Below are positions 29,053 through 39,852 of a stretch of 64,000 nucleotides of DNA, in pieces. The notes under the pieces are model-generated. The model was not told the origin of the DNA, made no database searches, and worked only from the letters and a program-made list of their open reading frames with translations. The stretch's first letter is position 1, and each line of letters starts with the position of its first letter. A program made the translations under genes and the position numbers. Source of the DNA: Wolbachia endosymbiont (group A) of Anomoia purmunda (GTDB taxonomy: Bacteria > Pseudomonadota > Alphaproteobacteria > Rickettsiales > Anaplasmataceae); the NCBI RefSeq assembly GCF_947251545.1, contig NZ_OX366362.1:1054001-1118000 (forward strand). The letters run 5' to 3'.

Positions 29053-29891
29053 ACTACGCCCTCGCTTACTAGCTTCTTCTCCTTACAACTGCTCGCGTGC
29101 TTTTTTAAAATTTCCCTTGCCAAACTTATATATGCTTGTGCACCAGGACACTTAAGATCATACACAATAGCGGGTTTTCCATGAGAAGGCGCTTCTGATA
29201 ACCGTACATTACGTGGAATAACAGTCTCATACAATGGGATGATAGTTTTGTATACTTTATCATTTAAATACTGGCAAATATCGTTTTTAATCTGTTCACT
29301 GAGTTTGTTACGCCTGTCATACATTGTTAACACTATCCCTTCTATTGCCAAAAAAGGGTTTAGGTTATTCCTTTTTATCAGTTCTACAGTTTTAACTAAA
29401 TGGCTTAATCCTTCCAGAGCAAAAAATTCACACTGAAGAGGAACAATAATAGAATTAGCAGCAGTCAAGGCATTTATGGTTAGAAGTCCAAGCGATGGAG
29501 GGCAATCGATGATTATATACTCATAATTATCGCGAATTTTCTCTAATGCGCTTTTTAGTACAAATTTTCCTCGCTCAAGTTGCGATAATTCAATTTCTGC
29601 AGCTGATAAATCAACTACTGACGAAATTAGTGATAAATTTGGAATTTCCTTTATATTGAAAATTGCCGATTCTATCAATTTATTTTCGCTGCTTAGTAGT
29701 ATTTTGTATATGTTTTTTTCTTCCCTACTACGATAAGAAATCCCGAGTCCTGTACTAGCATTTCCTTGAGGATCAAGATCTACCAATAAAGTGCTTTTTC
29801 CCACAGCAGCAAAGGCTGTCGATAAATTTATACTAGTTGTGGTTTTGCCAACTCCACCCTTTTGATTTACTATTGCAATAATCTTGCTCAC
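29049..29891 (-). CDS. parA: Chromosome-partitioning ATPase ParA
   Basis: 280 residues. Deviant Walker A NQKGGVGKTTTSINL at the N-terminus, Walker A' DLDPQGNASTGLG and Walker B IIIDCPPSLGLLT. It forms an operon with parB. The C-terminus KKHASSCKEKKLVSEG is hydrophilic. It is typical of chromosomal Soj/ParA. Confidence 0.96.
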   Translation of the reverse strand: MSKIIAIVNQKGGVGKTTTSINLSTAFAAVGKSTLLVDLDPQGNASTGLGISYRSREEKNIYKILLSSENKLIESAIFNIKEIPNLSLISSVVDLSAAEIELSQLERGKFVLKSALEKIRDNYEYIIIDCPPSLGLLTINALTAANSIIVPLQCEFFALEGLSHLVKTVELIKRNNLNPFLAIEGIVLTMYDRRNKLSEQIKNDICQYLNDKVYKTIIPLYETVIPRNVRLSEAPSHGKPAIVYDLKCPGAQAYISLAREILKKHASSCKEKKLVSEGVV

Positions 29892-29981
29892 GCCTTTTAT
29901 CTTATGTATAAAATAATTCTATTGTATATATGCAAGAAACTTTTGCATTAGAAAATTTTTTTGTTGTTAACCACACTAAAA

Positions 29982-32462
29982 TTAGACTGTCTTTTTTGCT
30001 TTGTGTAACACACTTTGAACCTTGTTTCCTAATTCATTCAGAGTGAATGGTTTTGGCAAAAAGTGAAAATCTTCTATATTGATGTCATCACTCTTTAAAA
30101 AAGCATCTTCTGCATACCCAGAAATAAAAATAACGTTGATATTTGGCCTATGGATCAATGCTTCTTTAACTATTTCTGGGCCGCTCACCTCTGGCATGAT
30201 TACATCAGTGATTATAAGATCTATGTGTTGACTTTTTTTACTGATTATTTCTAGCGCCTCGCTGCCTATGCTTGCTTCTATTACATCAAATCCTTTCCTT
30301 TTTAGTGCTTTAGCAATGAATTCCCTTACTGAATCTTCATCTTCAATCAATAAAATCATACCATTACCTTTAATTTCACTTACTACCGGTCTTTCTATTT
30401 CTTCACTATCTTCCTCTCTCAGATTTTCATCTGATATGTAAACCATGGGCAAAAATATGCTAAATTTAGTTCCATGATTTACTTTGCTAGCAACATAGAT
30501 GTATCCTTCAGTTTGTTTAATAATGCCATATACAGTAGAGAGGCCAAGACCTGTACCAGAGGTAATATCTTTGGTAGAAAAAAATGGGTCAAATACCTTT
30601 CCAATTGTATCATTTGTCATTCCACATCCAGTATCAATTACTTCAATCACAACATAATTTCCATGTTCGATCGTTTCCTTATCTGGAGAAAACATATCCT
30701 GAGATGTAGAATTTAATGAGTCAATCTTTTGATTAAAGGTTCGTATAGTTAATTCTCCGCCCTTTTCCATAGCAGCACTAGCATTGACTGCTAAGTTAAG
30801 TATAACTTGCTCTAATTGCCCTTGATCAGCCCTAACAGCACCCAAGTCTCTACCATAATAAATATTAAATTTTATATTTTCACCTATTAATCTTTTTATC
30901 ATTTCATAAAGATTAGCTATAGTTCTATTTACATCAATAATTTTTGGCTGCAAGGTCTGTCTTCTTGAAAAAGCAAGCAATTGTCTTACTAAATTTGATC
31001 CACGCTTTGCATTTTGCTGTATCTGTATTATATCTCCAAAAGATGGATCACCAGCTGAATGCTGGAGTAAAAGCAAATCGCAAAATCCTATTATCCCAGT
31101 CAATATATTGTTGAAATCATGCGCAATACCACCTGCTAACTGCCCTATAGCTTGCATCTTTTGATAATGCTCAAGCTTTATCTCTAGGTTTTTGTGTTCA
31201 GTATTGTCAATAAAATAACAAAGTATGAAGATCATTTTATTATGAAGAAACTTATTGAAATATATTTTTATGTTATTACCGCCGTTGAGCTGTACATCAA
31301 AAGACGCATTATTTATTCTATTACTCGAAAAATATTCACGTATTTTCACATGATAACTATCCAGTATCAATGTAAAGATTGAATTATTATCTGACCCTGC
31401 AAGCTTTATTAGTGCCGTATTTTTCTTTACAAAGTTGCCGTTTATGTCACATTGTGCAATAGCAATTGATGAATTTGCAAAACAAGGGTGTAATTGATAA
31501 TCAACAATATTTGATTCGGTTGGTGTTATAAAGCCATATATATAGCTATGGTTGTATTTATCACAAAATATAGCAGTGCTCATATAAGCCTTGAATGGAA
31601 TACCACTTATAGTAAAAAACAAAATTTCATTATCGGTTGTTGTATTGTTATATTTAGATTGAGATATAAAATCACTGATTGAGCTACCTTTTTCCAGTTT
31701 TTTCAGTTCAAATATGTCTAAAAATCTTTTATTTACAGATAAAATCACCCCTTTGGCATTTGCAATGTAAGTTCCTATGCTGTGTTTTTCTATTAACTCT
31801 TCATATATCTGCTCCTTGTTTATTTGTGTTGCTTTTAATACAAAATACCCATCTGGCCTTGCTATTGGCACTAATGATAAATTTAAAATCTTATTACTAT
31901 TTATAGCAATTTGGGGATTATCTGGTATCGTCTCAAAGAGCAAAAGAAAGTTAGATACTCTATTCTTCTTGTTTAAGGAAATGCATACCTGTACAGAAGA
32001 GTTATTTTTTAGTGCATGATAGAGTACTTTTTTGTCTGCTTCTGAAACATCTCCTATTTCAAGAATCTTGCCTAACGTAATGTCATCATCTATATGATCT
32101 TTCAACCTTTCGTAGAACCTTGCATCAGCATAAATAATACCTTCATCTTTATGTAAAATAAGGCAAAATTCTGTATTATGATTTAGTGCATTTGCAAATA
32201 TTGCATTTTGAAATTCTATAGTATTAAGTAGGTATCTGTAGCGTTTTACATTATATATCATAAAGAGAGTTGTTAGAATGCTAACTAATAAATTAATCTC
32301 TATATTAATATGCTGACTATATATATCAAAAAAGTAGAGTATCGATATTGCTACTGAAGGTAAGAGCATAATAACTGCCATCACAACAATTGACATTCCA
32401 TAATTTCTTAGTATGAAGTCAACCCTGTTCTCTTTTTTGTTATCTATGTATCTTTTATTCAT
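29982..32462 (-). CDS. cckA: Hybrid sensor histidine kinase of the CckA type
   Basis: 826 residues. Two N-terminal membrane segments (about residues 22-45 and 52-68), several PAS-like sensory stretches, an H-box AGGIAHDFNNILTG near residue 450, an HATPase domain with the N and G boxes (NLAVNASAAM, DTGCGM, GTGLGLSTVYG), then a receiver domain (LLIEDEDSVREF, LIITDVIMPE, FLPKPF). The HDFNN signature plus a C-terminal receiver is the CckA arrangement that feeds CtrA in alphaproteobacteria, controlling the cell cycle at the inner membrane. It is one of few two-component kinases kept in Wolbachia. Divergent from hemF. Confidence 0.9.
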   Translation of the reverse strand: MNKRYIDNKKENRVDFILRNYGMSIVVMAVIMLLPSVAISILYFFDIYSQHINIEINLLVSILTTLFMIYNVKRYRYLLNTIEFQNAIFANALNHNTEFCLILHKDEGIIYADARFYERLKDHIDDDITLGKILEIGDVSEADKKVLYHALKNNSSVQVCISLNKKNRVSNFLLLFETIPDNPQIAINSNKILNLSLVPIARPDGYFVLKATQINKEQIYEELIEKHSIGTYIANAKGVILSVNKRFLDIFELKKLEKGSSISDFISQSKYNNTTTDNEILFFTISGIPFKAYMSTAIFCDKYNHSYIYGFITPTESNIVDYQLHPCFANSSIAIAQCDINGNFVKKNTALIKLAGSDNNSIFTLILDSYHVKIREYFSSNRINNASFDVQLNGGNNIKIYFNKFLHNKMIFILCYFIDNTEHKNLEIKLEHYQKMQAIGQLAGGIAHDFNNILTGIIGFCDLLLLQHSAGDPSFGDIIQIQQNAKRGSNLVRQLLAFSRRQTLQPKIIDVNRTIANLYEMIKRLIGENIKFNIYYGRDLGAVRADQGQLEQVILNLAVNASAAMEKGGELTIRTFNQKIDSLNSTSQDMFSPDKETIEHGNYVVIEVIDTGCGMTNDTIGKVFDPFFSTKDITSGTGLGLSTVYGIIKQTEGYIYVASKVNHGTKFSIFLPMVYISDENLREEDSEEIERPVVSEIKGNGMILLIEDEDSVREFIAKALKRKGFDVIEASIGSEALEIISKKSQHIDLIITDVIMPEVSGPEIVKEALIHRPNINVIFISGYAEDAFLKSDDINIEDFHFLPKPFTLNELGNKVQSVLHKAKKTV

Positions 32463-32622
32463 TATTGTTACTTGGCATTGTTGTACATACGAAAATGTTC
32501 TATTATATTGATTTAATTATTATAGATTTATTAACGTCTTTGATAAATAATTACCATCCAAATCTAATTAAGTTCCTTAAGTATCAGATATAACAATGTT
32601 AATAAGCTAGTAACAGGATATT

Positions 32623-33447
32623 ATGGAAAAACAAAAAACACAAGCATTTAAATGGTTCTGTGCACTAAGAGATAAGATTATAGAATCTTTCTTATCAATT
32701 GAAAAACAATCATCCGCAGAGCCAAAGATCGAAAAAAGAAAGTGGGATCGCCCAGGTGGTGGAGGTGGTGAATCTACAATTATTTTTGGTAATGTTTTTG
32801 AAAAAGTTGGAGTAAACGTTTCAAAAGTACACGGAAAATTTGCAGATTCAGCCATTAATGAGATTCCTGGTGCAAGTGAAAGTAACGGAGAGTTTTGGGC
32901 AAGCGGTATATCTTTAGTGTCTCATATGCAATCGCCCCTTATCCCTGCAGCACATATGAACACAAGGCTGATATATACTTCAAAACAATGGTTTGGTGGA
33001 GGAATGGATTTTACGCCAATATATAAAAATGAAGAAGATTGCAAGTATATTCATGAATCAATCAAAATGACATGTGATAGATTTGACACCGGATATTATC
33101 CAAAATTTAAAGAGCAATGTGACAACTATTTTTTCTTACAACACAGAAAAGAGCCGCGTGGTATTGGTGGCATTTTCTATGATAATCTGAGTTCTGGCAA
33201 CTGGGAAAATGATTTTGAGTTCACAAAAGCAGTAGGTGAAGCCTTTTTGGAAATTTATTTGCACATCATACGTAAACATATACAAAAATCTTGGACAAAA
33301 GAACAACGAGAAAATCAATTAATAAAACGTGGCAGATATGTAGAATTCAATCTGTTATACGATCGTGGCACAAGGTTTGGTTTAATGACTGACGGCAATC
33401 CAGATGCAATTATGATGTCAATGCCACCACTTGTTAAGTGGTTATAG
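32623..33447 (+). CDS. hemF: Oxygen-dependent coproporphyrinogen III oxidase
   Basis: 274 residues. Diagnostic stretches are FWASGISLVSHMQSPLIPAA, the WFGGGMDFTPIY motif, KEPRGIGGIFYDN and the C-terminal GRYVEFNLLYDRGT-FGL. It decarboxylates coproporphyrinogen III to protoporphyrinogen IX in heme synthesis. The length (family about 300) and C-terminal MSMPPLVKW indicate a complete gene. Heme synthesis is a retained Wolbachia pathway. Confidence 0.95.
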   Translation: MEKQKTQAFKWFCALRDKIIESFLSIEKQSSAEPKIEKRKWDRPGGGGGESTIIFGNVFEKVGVNVSKVHGKFADSAINEIPGASESNGEFWASGISLVSHMQSPLIPAAHMNTRLIYTSKQWFGGGMDFTPIYKNEEDCKYIHESIKMTCDRFDTGYYPKFKEQCDNYFFLQHRKEPRGIGGIFYDNLSSGNWENDFEFTKAVGEAFLEIYLHIIRKHIQKSWTKEQRENQLIKRGRYVEFNLLYDRGTRFGLMTDGNPDAIMMSMPPLVKWL

Positions 33448-33529
33448 AGAGCTGCTATTAGTAGAAAATAAATCATCATAGTTTAAAATTGTACCATGGT
33501 AGTGAGCTTTTATATAGAGGGGTATAATC

Positions 33530-34819
33530 ATGGGTATAATAGATAATTTTTTAATTAAATCTGTCAAAAACAATGACATAAAAGGTGTTAAACTGACTCT
33601 AATTCTCTATGATGCATTAAATAGTTTTAGAAAATTCTTTTCAAAGATTATGCCTTTCAAGAATACAGGATCATTTGATATAAATAATAATCAAGCTTTA
33701 AATCAGGCTTTAGGACATGCAGTAAAAAGTCTTGATTATGATTTAATGAAATTACTTATTAATGCTGGCGCCAACGTTAATGCAATAGGCAGCGACGGTA
33801 TAGGAAGTGTAATCTATAATTACGAAAGAGCACTTGCTCATGAGAAAGAGGTTATGCCGGTTCTAGGTAAGGAGTATCTCAAAGACTATAAGGAAAAATG
33901 TTGTTTAATACTTGGTGAGTTAGTAATAAATGGTGCAATGCCTCGAAATGTTCCAGAAAAGGAAAAAATATTGAACATTTTCAAAGAAAGAGAGGGTTTT
34001 GATGAGTTTAAAGAAGTAGTAAAGCTGAAACTTGAGGCTAACTCAGTTGGTAACATGATACCACCTCAAAAACCTCCTAGAACCTTTGAATATGAGCCAA
34101 TAACTATGTACGCTGAGGTGAACAACAATGTAATACCACCTCAAAAACCTCCTAGAACTTTTGAGTATAAATCAAAGAATACTGGCTATGATACTTTTCT
34201 TTTAAAAGAGCCCATTTACGCTGAGGTGTATGACACTAAGGTTAGTAACTCATTAGGGGAGAATGGTTATTTGAATGTATCAGAAGAGTCTATTTATGCT
34301 GAAATATATGATTCACATAAAAAATCTACTGAAAATTTATCATTGGACGATAGTGGTTATTTGAGTATATCAGAAGAACCTATTTATTGCACTATAGATG
34401 ATTTTTCAGAACAAAAAAAGCCTGCTAGCCTAAAACAGAAAGAGCCAGAACAGTCGTCAGAACCTATTTATGCTAGGGTAGATTTGTCCAAGAAAAGAGC
34501 AGAAAGAAAAGCAAAAGACATAAAAGCTAATTCTGGAACTTGCCATGGGTTAGTGCAAGATAAAGTGAATGATTGGCAAGTGAAGCTAAATGAGCAAAGT
34601 GCTAATAAGCCGGTAAGTCAGCAAATCAAGACCAAGGCTGGCTTTAGTGTAAAAGAAATAAAACAAAAATATGAGAGTCGGGATTCAGGTTATGATTCTG
34701 GCTATGAATCTGATACAAAAATTGAACAATTAGGAATAAAACTTAACACCCCTAACTCTGAAGTAAATTCAGTGAATATTGAATATGGCATAGAGAAAGA
34801 CGTTTGTGCCATAAAATAA
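33530..34819 (+). CDS. Ankyrin-like protein with EPIYA-type tyrosine motifs (effector candidate)
   Basis: 429 residues. The N-terminal part (about 50-140) has ankyrin-like helices (YDLMKLLINAGANVNAIG). The middle carries repeated tyrosine motifs: EPITMYAEV (189-197), EPIYAEV (227-233), ESIYAEI (253-259), EPIYCTI (283-289) and EPIYARV (311-317), plus two copies of PPQKPPRTFEY (178-188 and 203-213) that fit SH3-ligand PxxP. The C-terminus has DSGYDSGYES. EPIYA motifs in CagA, Anaplasma AnkA and Bartonella proteins are phosphorylated by host Src-type kinases. There is no Sec signal, as expected of a type IV substrate. Host delivery is inference. Confidence 0.8.
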   Translation: MGIIDNFLIKSVKNNDIKGVKLTLILYDALNSFRKFFSKIMPFKNTGSFDINNNQALNQALGHAVKSLDYDLMKLLINAGANVNAIGSDGIGSVIYNYERALAHEKEVMPVLGKEYLKDYKEKCCLILGELVINGAMPRNVPEKEKILNIFKEREGFDEFKEVVKLKLEANSVGNMIPPQKPPRTFEYEPITMYAEVNNNVIPPQKPPRTFEYKSKNTGYDTFLLKEPIYAEVYDTKVSNSLGENGYLNVSEESIYAEIYDSHKKSTENLSLDDSGYLSISEEPIYCTIDDFSEQKKPASLKQKEPEQSSEPIYARVDLSKKRAERKAKDIKANSGTCHGLVQDKVNDWQVKLNEQSANKPVSQQIKTKAGFSVKEIKQKYESRDSGYDSGYESDTKIEQLGIKLNTPNSEVNSVNIEYGIEKDVCAIK

Positions 34820-34847
34820 TTGACTTTATGTGCATAATCAATATAAC
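34820..34847 (+). promoter_or_regulatory. Sigma-70-like promoter for tRNA-Glu
   Basis: TTGACT (34820-34825), a 16-base spacer and TATAAC (34842-34847), ending 17 bp before the first base of tRNA-Glu. The -35 box starts directly after the stop codon of the EPIYA-motif gene. Prediction by consensus only. Confidence 0.55.
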
Positions 34848-34864
34848 TTGAGTTAATTCGCATT

Positions 34865-34936
34865 GACTCTTTCGTCTAGTGGTTAGGACACCACCCTTTC
34901 ACGGTGGTAACACGGGTTCAAATCCCGTAAGAGTCA
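34865..34936 (+). tRNA. tRNA-Glu (anticodon TTC)
   Basis: 72-nt cloverleaf: acceptor GACTCTT paired with AAGAGTC, D-arm TCGTCTAGTGGTTAGGAC, anticodon stem CCACC-CTTTCAC-GGTGG with loop CTTTCAC (anticodon TTC), T-arm ACGGGTTCAAATCCCGT, discriminator A. CCA is not encoded. Confidence 0.95.
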
Positions 34937-34964
34937 CTCAGGTAGAATATAATTAAAGTTTTAA

Positions 34965-35651
34965 ATGGGAAAAATTAGGCTTTATGTTGAAGAAGCTTTA
35001 TCACAAGGCGTGAGTTTAGCACTTAATCCACAACAAAGTCACTATATTTGCAATGTAATGCGGCTTAAGAAGTATGATAATCTCTCTCTTTTTAATGGAA
35101 AAGATGGAGAATGGTTAGGAGAAGTAGTTAATATATCGCGTAAATTGACAAAAGTTACACTCAAAGAATGTACCAAACAACAGCAATATGAGGAAAATTT
35201 ATACCTGTATTGTGCCATGGTAAAAAGTGCTGCTTTGAACAACATAGTAAGACAGGCAACTGAAATGGGAGTAACCTGCATTCAATTTATTTCAACGGAA
35301 CGTACAGTAGTAAAAAACATTAACCTAAGTAGAGCAAAATTACAGGCAATCGAAGCTGCGGAACAATCCGGTAGGATGAGTATACCAGAGATTTTGCCTC
35401 CTATTAACTTTTGTGAGTTACCTGATTCCCAGAGTAAAAATTTTGTTTTATGTGATGAAACAGGTAAAGCTGACAAAGTGCTGAAAGGCAAAAAAAATGT
35501 TGCTATTATTGTTGGCCCTGAGGGTGGTTTTTCATCTTATGAACTTGATCTTGCCGATAAGTTTTGTCAAAAATTGAGTCTAGGAAAAAGAATTTTAAGG
35601 GTCGATACTGCTGTGGTTGCTGCACTAACTTTCACCAATTGGTGTAGCTAG
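34965..35651 (+). CDS. rsmE: 16S rRNA m3U1498 methyltransferase RsmE
   Basis: 228 residues. The N-terminal PUA-like domain is followed by a SPOUT methyltransferase domain with the knot motifs KNVAIIVGPEGGFSSYEL and SLGKRILRVDTAVVAALTF. It methylates U1498 of 16S rRNA. The C-terminus is slightly short of the typical 240 residues but includes the complete knot. Confidence 0.93.
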   Translation: MGKIRLYVEEALSQGVSLALNPQQSHYICNVMRLKKYDNLSLFNGKDGEWLGEVVNISRKLTKVTLKECTKQQQYEENLYLYCAMVKSAALNNIVRQATEMGVTCIQFISTERTVVKNINLSRAKLQAIEAAEQSGRMSIPEILPPINFCELPDSQSKNFVLCDETGKADKVLKGKKNVAIIVGPEGGFSSYELDLADKFCQKLSLGKRILRVDTAVVAALTFTNWCS

Positions 35652-35868
35652 ATTTTTAAATATGGTTAAGGTTTGGGCCATAGAGAAATCTGATTCAGTG
35701 TTGCACGCGCTAAACTCTATAGGCCACCTGCGAAGCAGTTTGCTACTAAAGAGGAGCTAATAAAAAACATATTCTAAAATAATATTAAATCTTATATTAT
35801 ATTTTTTCTAAAATAAACAAATGAACCTTGCATTTTGCCTGAATTATTGATAACCTGAGTAAAGAAGT

Positions 35869-35942
35869 CGGGGCGTAGCGCAGCCTGGTAGCGCATTTGG
35901 TTTGGGACCAAAGGGTCGGGAGTTCAAATCTCTCCGCCCCGA
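35869..35942 (+). tRNA. tRNA-Pro (anticodon TGG)
   Basis: 74-nt cloverleaf: acceptor CGGGGCG paired with CGCCCCG, D-arm AGCGCAGCCTGGTAGCGC, anticodon arm TTTGG-TTTGGGA-CCAAA (anticodon TGG), T-arm TCGGGAGTTCAAATCTCTCC, discriminator A. CCA is not encoded. A weak promoter (TTGCAT, 17 bases, TAACCT) lies upstream. Confidence 0.95.
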
Positions 35943-36141
35943 TGTTAGTACGATTGTAAGAACGCTGTAACATAAGAGCAATTTCCATCAGTAAGCAAGT
36001 AGCTGACACTGGAATGACATCATTTGCCATGTAAATTACGGCATATTACATTTTAACGCTCAAGTTTATAAAATAATTGACAATGTTAGTTTTCTAATTT
36101 ATAAATAAATTTTGAAATGATTACCGAAGGAGGTATAGAGT

Positions 36142-36342
36142 TTGATTGAAGTATCAGTCCATTATGGTGATGTAGACAGAGCTCTTCCAGTATTGAAAAA
36201 AACAATTCAAAAGGAAGGAAGAGGGTTGAAGATGAAAAAACAATATCATGAAAAAAAATCAGAAAAAACAGCTAAAAAGAAAGCTGAAGCGAGAAAAAAG
36301 AGGCACCAGCAAGAATGCAGAAGGCAGCGTTACGGTTGGTAA
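36142..36342 (+). CDS. rpsU: Ribosomal protein bS21, TTG start
   Basis: 66 residues, basic, with the bS21 start MIEVSVHYGDVDRALPVLKK and a Lys/Arg-rich tail ending RRQRYGW. The start codon is TTG at 36142; AAGGAGG about 7 bp upstream decides it and no ATG is available in the right place. A component of the small subunit near the 16S 3' end, placed just before sucC. Confidence 0.9.
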   Translation: MIEVSVHYGDVDRALPVLKKTIQKEGRGLKMKKQYHEKKSEKTAKKKAEARKKRHQQECRRQRYGW

Positions 36343-36353
36343 TTTTTTAATAG

Positions 36354-37523
<1,170 letters not shown>

Positions 37524-37526
37524 AGC

Positions 37527-38402
37527 ATGTCCGTTTTAGTAAATAAAGATACAAGATTAATATGCCAGGGTTTTACTGGTGCACAAGGTACGTTTCATTC
37601 AGAGCAAGCTATTGACTACGGGACGAAAATGGTTGGCGGTGTAACTCCTGGAAAGGGTGGTAGCACTCACCTTAATTTACCGGTTTTTAATACTGTAGCA
37701 GAAGCTAGAGAAAAAACTGATGCGAATGCCACGGTAATATATGTACCTGCTAAATTTGCTGCTGCTGCAATACTTGAAGCAATAGATGCAAAAATAGAAT
37801 TGATAGTTTGTATTACAGAGGGCATTCCTATACTTGATATGGTGAAAGTTAAGCGCGCGCTTGTTGATTCAAAAAGTCGATTGGTTGGTCCCAACTGCCC
37901 GGGAATTATTACGCCTGAAGAGTGCAAAATAGGAATTATGCCTGGCCATATCCATAAGCGTGGACACATAGGAATTATGTCTCGCTCTGGAACTTTAACT
38001 TACGAGGCAGTAGCACAAACAACCGCTGTTGGTCTTGGTCAATCCACGTGTATCGGAATTGGGGGAGATCCAGTTCATGGTATGACATTTGTCGACTGTA
38101 TGGAGCTCTTTTTAAAAGATGACGATACTCATGGTATTGTAGTTATTGGTGAAATAGGTGGAAACGAAGAAGAAGATGTATCACATTTTGTGAAGACAGA
38201 AAAAACTAAAAAGCCAATCGTTGGTTTTGTAGCAGGTCAAACAGCACCCCCAGGAAGACGTATGGGACACGCTGGAGCAATCATCTCTTCCAGTGGTGGA
38301 AGTGCTGGTGCAAAACTAGAAGTTATGCGAAGCGCTGGAATTGCAATTGCAGAGACTCCTGCGGTGATTGGTAAAAAAGTTTTGGAAGTAATGCATCACT
38401 AG
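37527..38402 (+). CDS. sucD: Succinyl-CoA ligase, alpha subunit
   Basis: 291 residues. CoA-binding Rossmann N-terminus ([17 protein letters not shown]), [20 protein letters not shown], and the phosphohistidine in [16 protein letters not shown]. Complete. It converges with dapF 8 bp downstream. Confidence 0.97.
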   Translation: MSVLVNKDTRLICQGFTGAQGTFHSEQAIDYGTKMVGGVTPGKGGSTHLNLPVFNTVAEAREKTDANATVIYVPAKFAAAAILEAIDAKIELIVCITEGIPILDMVKVKRALVDSKSRLVGPNCPGIITPEECKIGIMPGHIHKRGHIGIMSRSGTLTYEAVAQTTAVGLGQSTCIGIGGDPVHGMTFVDCMELFLKDDDTHGIVVIGEIGGNEEEDVSHFVKTEKTKKPIVGFVAGQTAPPGRRMGHAGAIISSSGGSAGAKLEVMRSAGIAIAETPAVIGKKVLEVMHH

Positions 38403-38410
38403 AATTAGGG

Positions 38411-39202
38411 TCACAAAAACCCTACATCACCGGTCATGAATACGTTATTTGCCCACTTGATTAGCAATTTACCTCCTGGTAAACCTACTGAAGTCTGTTG
38501 GGCAGTTAGATATCCACGTAGTGTGGATGCAACAAGTGCTGCACAGGCTGCACTACCGCATGATGCAGTAATGCCTGTACCTCTTTCCCAAACTCTTAAA
38601 GCTATTTCTCCAGACTTTTCAACTTGTGCAATACTAATATTAATTTTCTGAGGAAATAATACGTGATTTTCTAGCTTTGGTCCTAAATTTCGCAATGGTA
38701 TTTCACTTATGTTATCAACAAAAAAAACTATGTGAGGATTACCAATATTTACTGCAACAGGATCTTTTAGCATTTCAAGCTCTATAGGTAAGTGAAGAGT
38801 GTCACACTCAGTAGACAAGGGAATTTTATGCCATTTTAGCAAAGGTTTACCCATGTTAACCTTTATGGATTTATCACCCACTTTAAAACACTCTAAAATG
38901 CGTTTGTTTGTTAGCTCAATAGTGATATACTCAGTACCTTTTTCTGACATTATCAAATATCCAACACAGCGTGCTGCGTTTCCGCACATTTCAGCTCGAC
39001 TGCCATCAGCATTATAGATATGCATAAAGCAGTCTGCAGCATTAGACATTGTTATAATTATCACTTGATCACAACTGCTTTGATCAGCAATTTGTCTATG
39101 GTTCCAGTCTAAATTGTTTGTTGAACGTGAGTCTATGATAACGAAGTTGTTACCAGTGCCGTGCATTTTGATAAAATTTTCAGGACCTTGGCCACTCATC
39201 AT
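38411..39202 (-). CDS. dapF: Diaminopimelate epimerase
   Basis: 263 residues, starting MMSGQGPENFIKMHGTGNNF. The two catalytic cysteines are Cys73 in EMCGNAARCVG and Cys215 in ITASCGSAACAA. It converts LL-DAP to meso-DAP for peptidoglycan precursors, a pathway retained in Wolbachia for lipid II. The start overlaps the end of the nitroreductase gene by 23 bp. Confidence 0.95.
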   Translation of the reverse strand: MMSGQGPENFIKMHGTGNNFVIIDSRSTNNLDWNHRQIADQSSCDQVIIITMSNAADCFMHIYNADGSRAEMCGNAARCVGYLIMSEKGTEYITIELTNKRILECFKVGDKSIKVNMGKPLLKWHKIPLSTECDTLHLPIELEMLKDPVAVNIGNPHIVFFVDNISEIPLRNLGPKLENHVLFPQKINISIAQVEKSGEIALRVWERGTGITASCGSAACAALVASTLRGYLTAQQTSVGLPGGKLLIKWANNVFMTGDVGFL

Positions 39203-39737
39203 AAAAAAATATTTCTTCTATTGGTCTCCTTTTTTTCTTACTTGTTTCAGCGCCCTCTTCTTCGTAACCAACCGCTATCACTGACATTACATTAAAATCA
39301 TCGGATATGTTGAATCTTTCTACTATTTTATCTCTATCAAATCCACCCATTTGATGAGCCATTAAGTTCATAGCTGCAGCCTGTAGCATAAGTGCATAAT
39401 TTGCTGCACCAGTATCGTGATTAGCCCAAAAATTTTCACCTTTGTCAGATTTACGGAAATTCTTAGCGCTTAGAGATATAATTAGTATTTGTGCATCTTT
39501 TGCCCACTTTTGATTAGATTCATCAAGGCAATTTAGCAGCTTTTCCCATGCGCTTTGATTGTTCTGTTTGTTGCATATTACGTATCTCCAGGGTTCATCA
39601 CCAAAACATGAGGGAGTCAGCCTTACAGCTTCCATTAAAATATCTATGTCTTCCTGAGATATTGCTCTTGTAGGATCGTATGAACGTCCGCTGTGTCTTG
39701 CTTTCATCAACGATAATAGATCTTGTTTACTCATCAT
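39180..39737 (-). CDS. Nitroreductase-family protein
   Basis: Start chosen at ATG 39735-39737 (MMSKQDLLSLMKARHSGRSYDP). About 185 residues with the FMN-binding nitroreductase fold: RHSGRSYD at the N-terminus, PSCFGDEPWRYVIC, and AVGYEEEGAETSKKKRRPIEEI at the C-terminus. Probable NAD(P)H-dependent flavin oxidoreductase; substrate unknown. It is translationally coupled to dapF downstream. Confidence 0.88.
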   Translation of the reverse strand: MMSKQDLLSLMKARHSGRSYDPTRAISQEDIDILMEAVRLTPSCFGDEPWRYVICNKQNNQSAWEKLLNCLDESNQKWAKDAQILIISLSAKNFRKSDKGENFWANHDTGAANYALMLQAAAMNLMAHQMGGFDRDKIVERFNISDDFNVMSVIAVGYEEEGAETSKKKRRPIEEIFFYDEWPRS

Positions 39738-39852
39738 TTTTAATTTAATAGTGCATAAATAATTCATTGTAGCACAATATAAGCAAAATTTAAATTGCAA
39801 AACCTCTCATACACATATATGACATTTAATAAGTTATTTTTATTGGGAAAGT

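Noticed and set aside
35660..35760. 32-codon frame after rsmE
   Set aside because: No homology and no start signals; probably intergenic.
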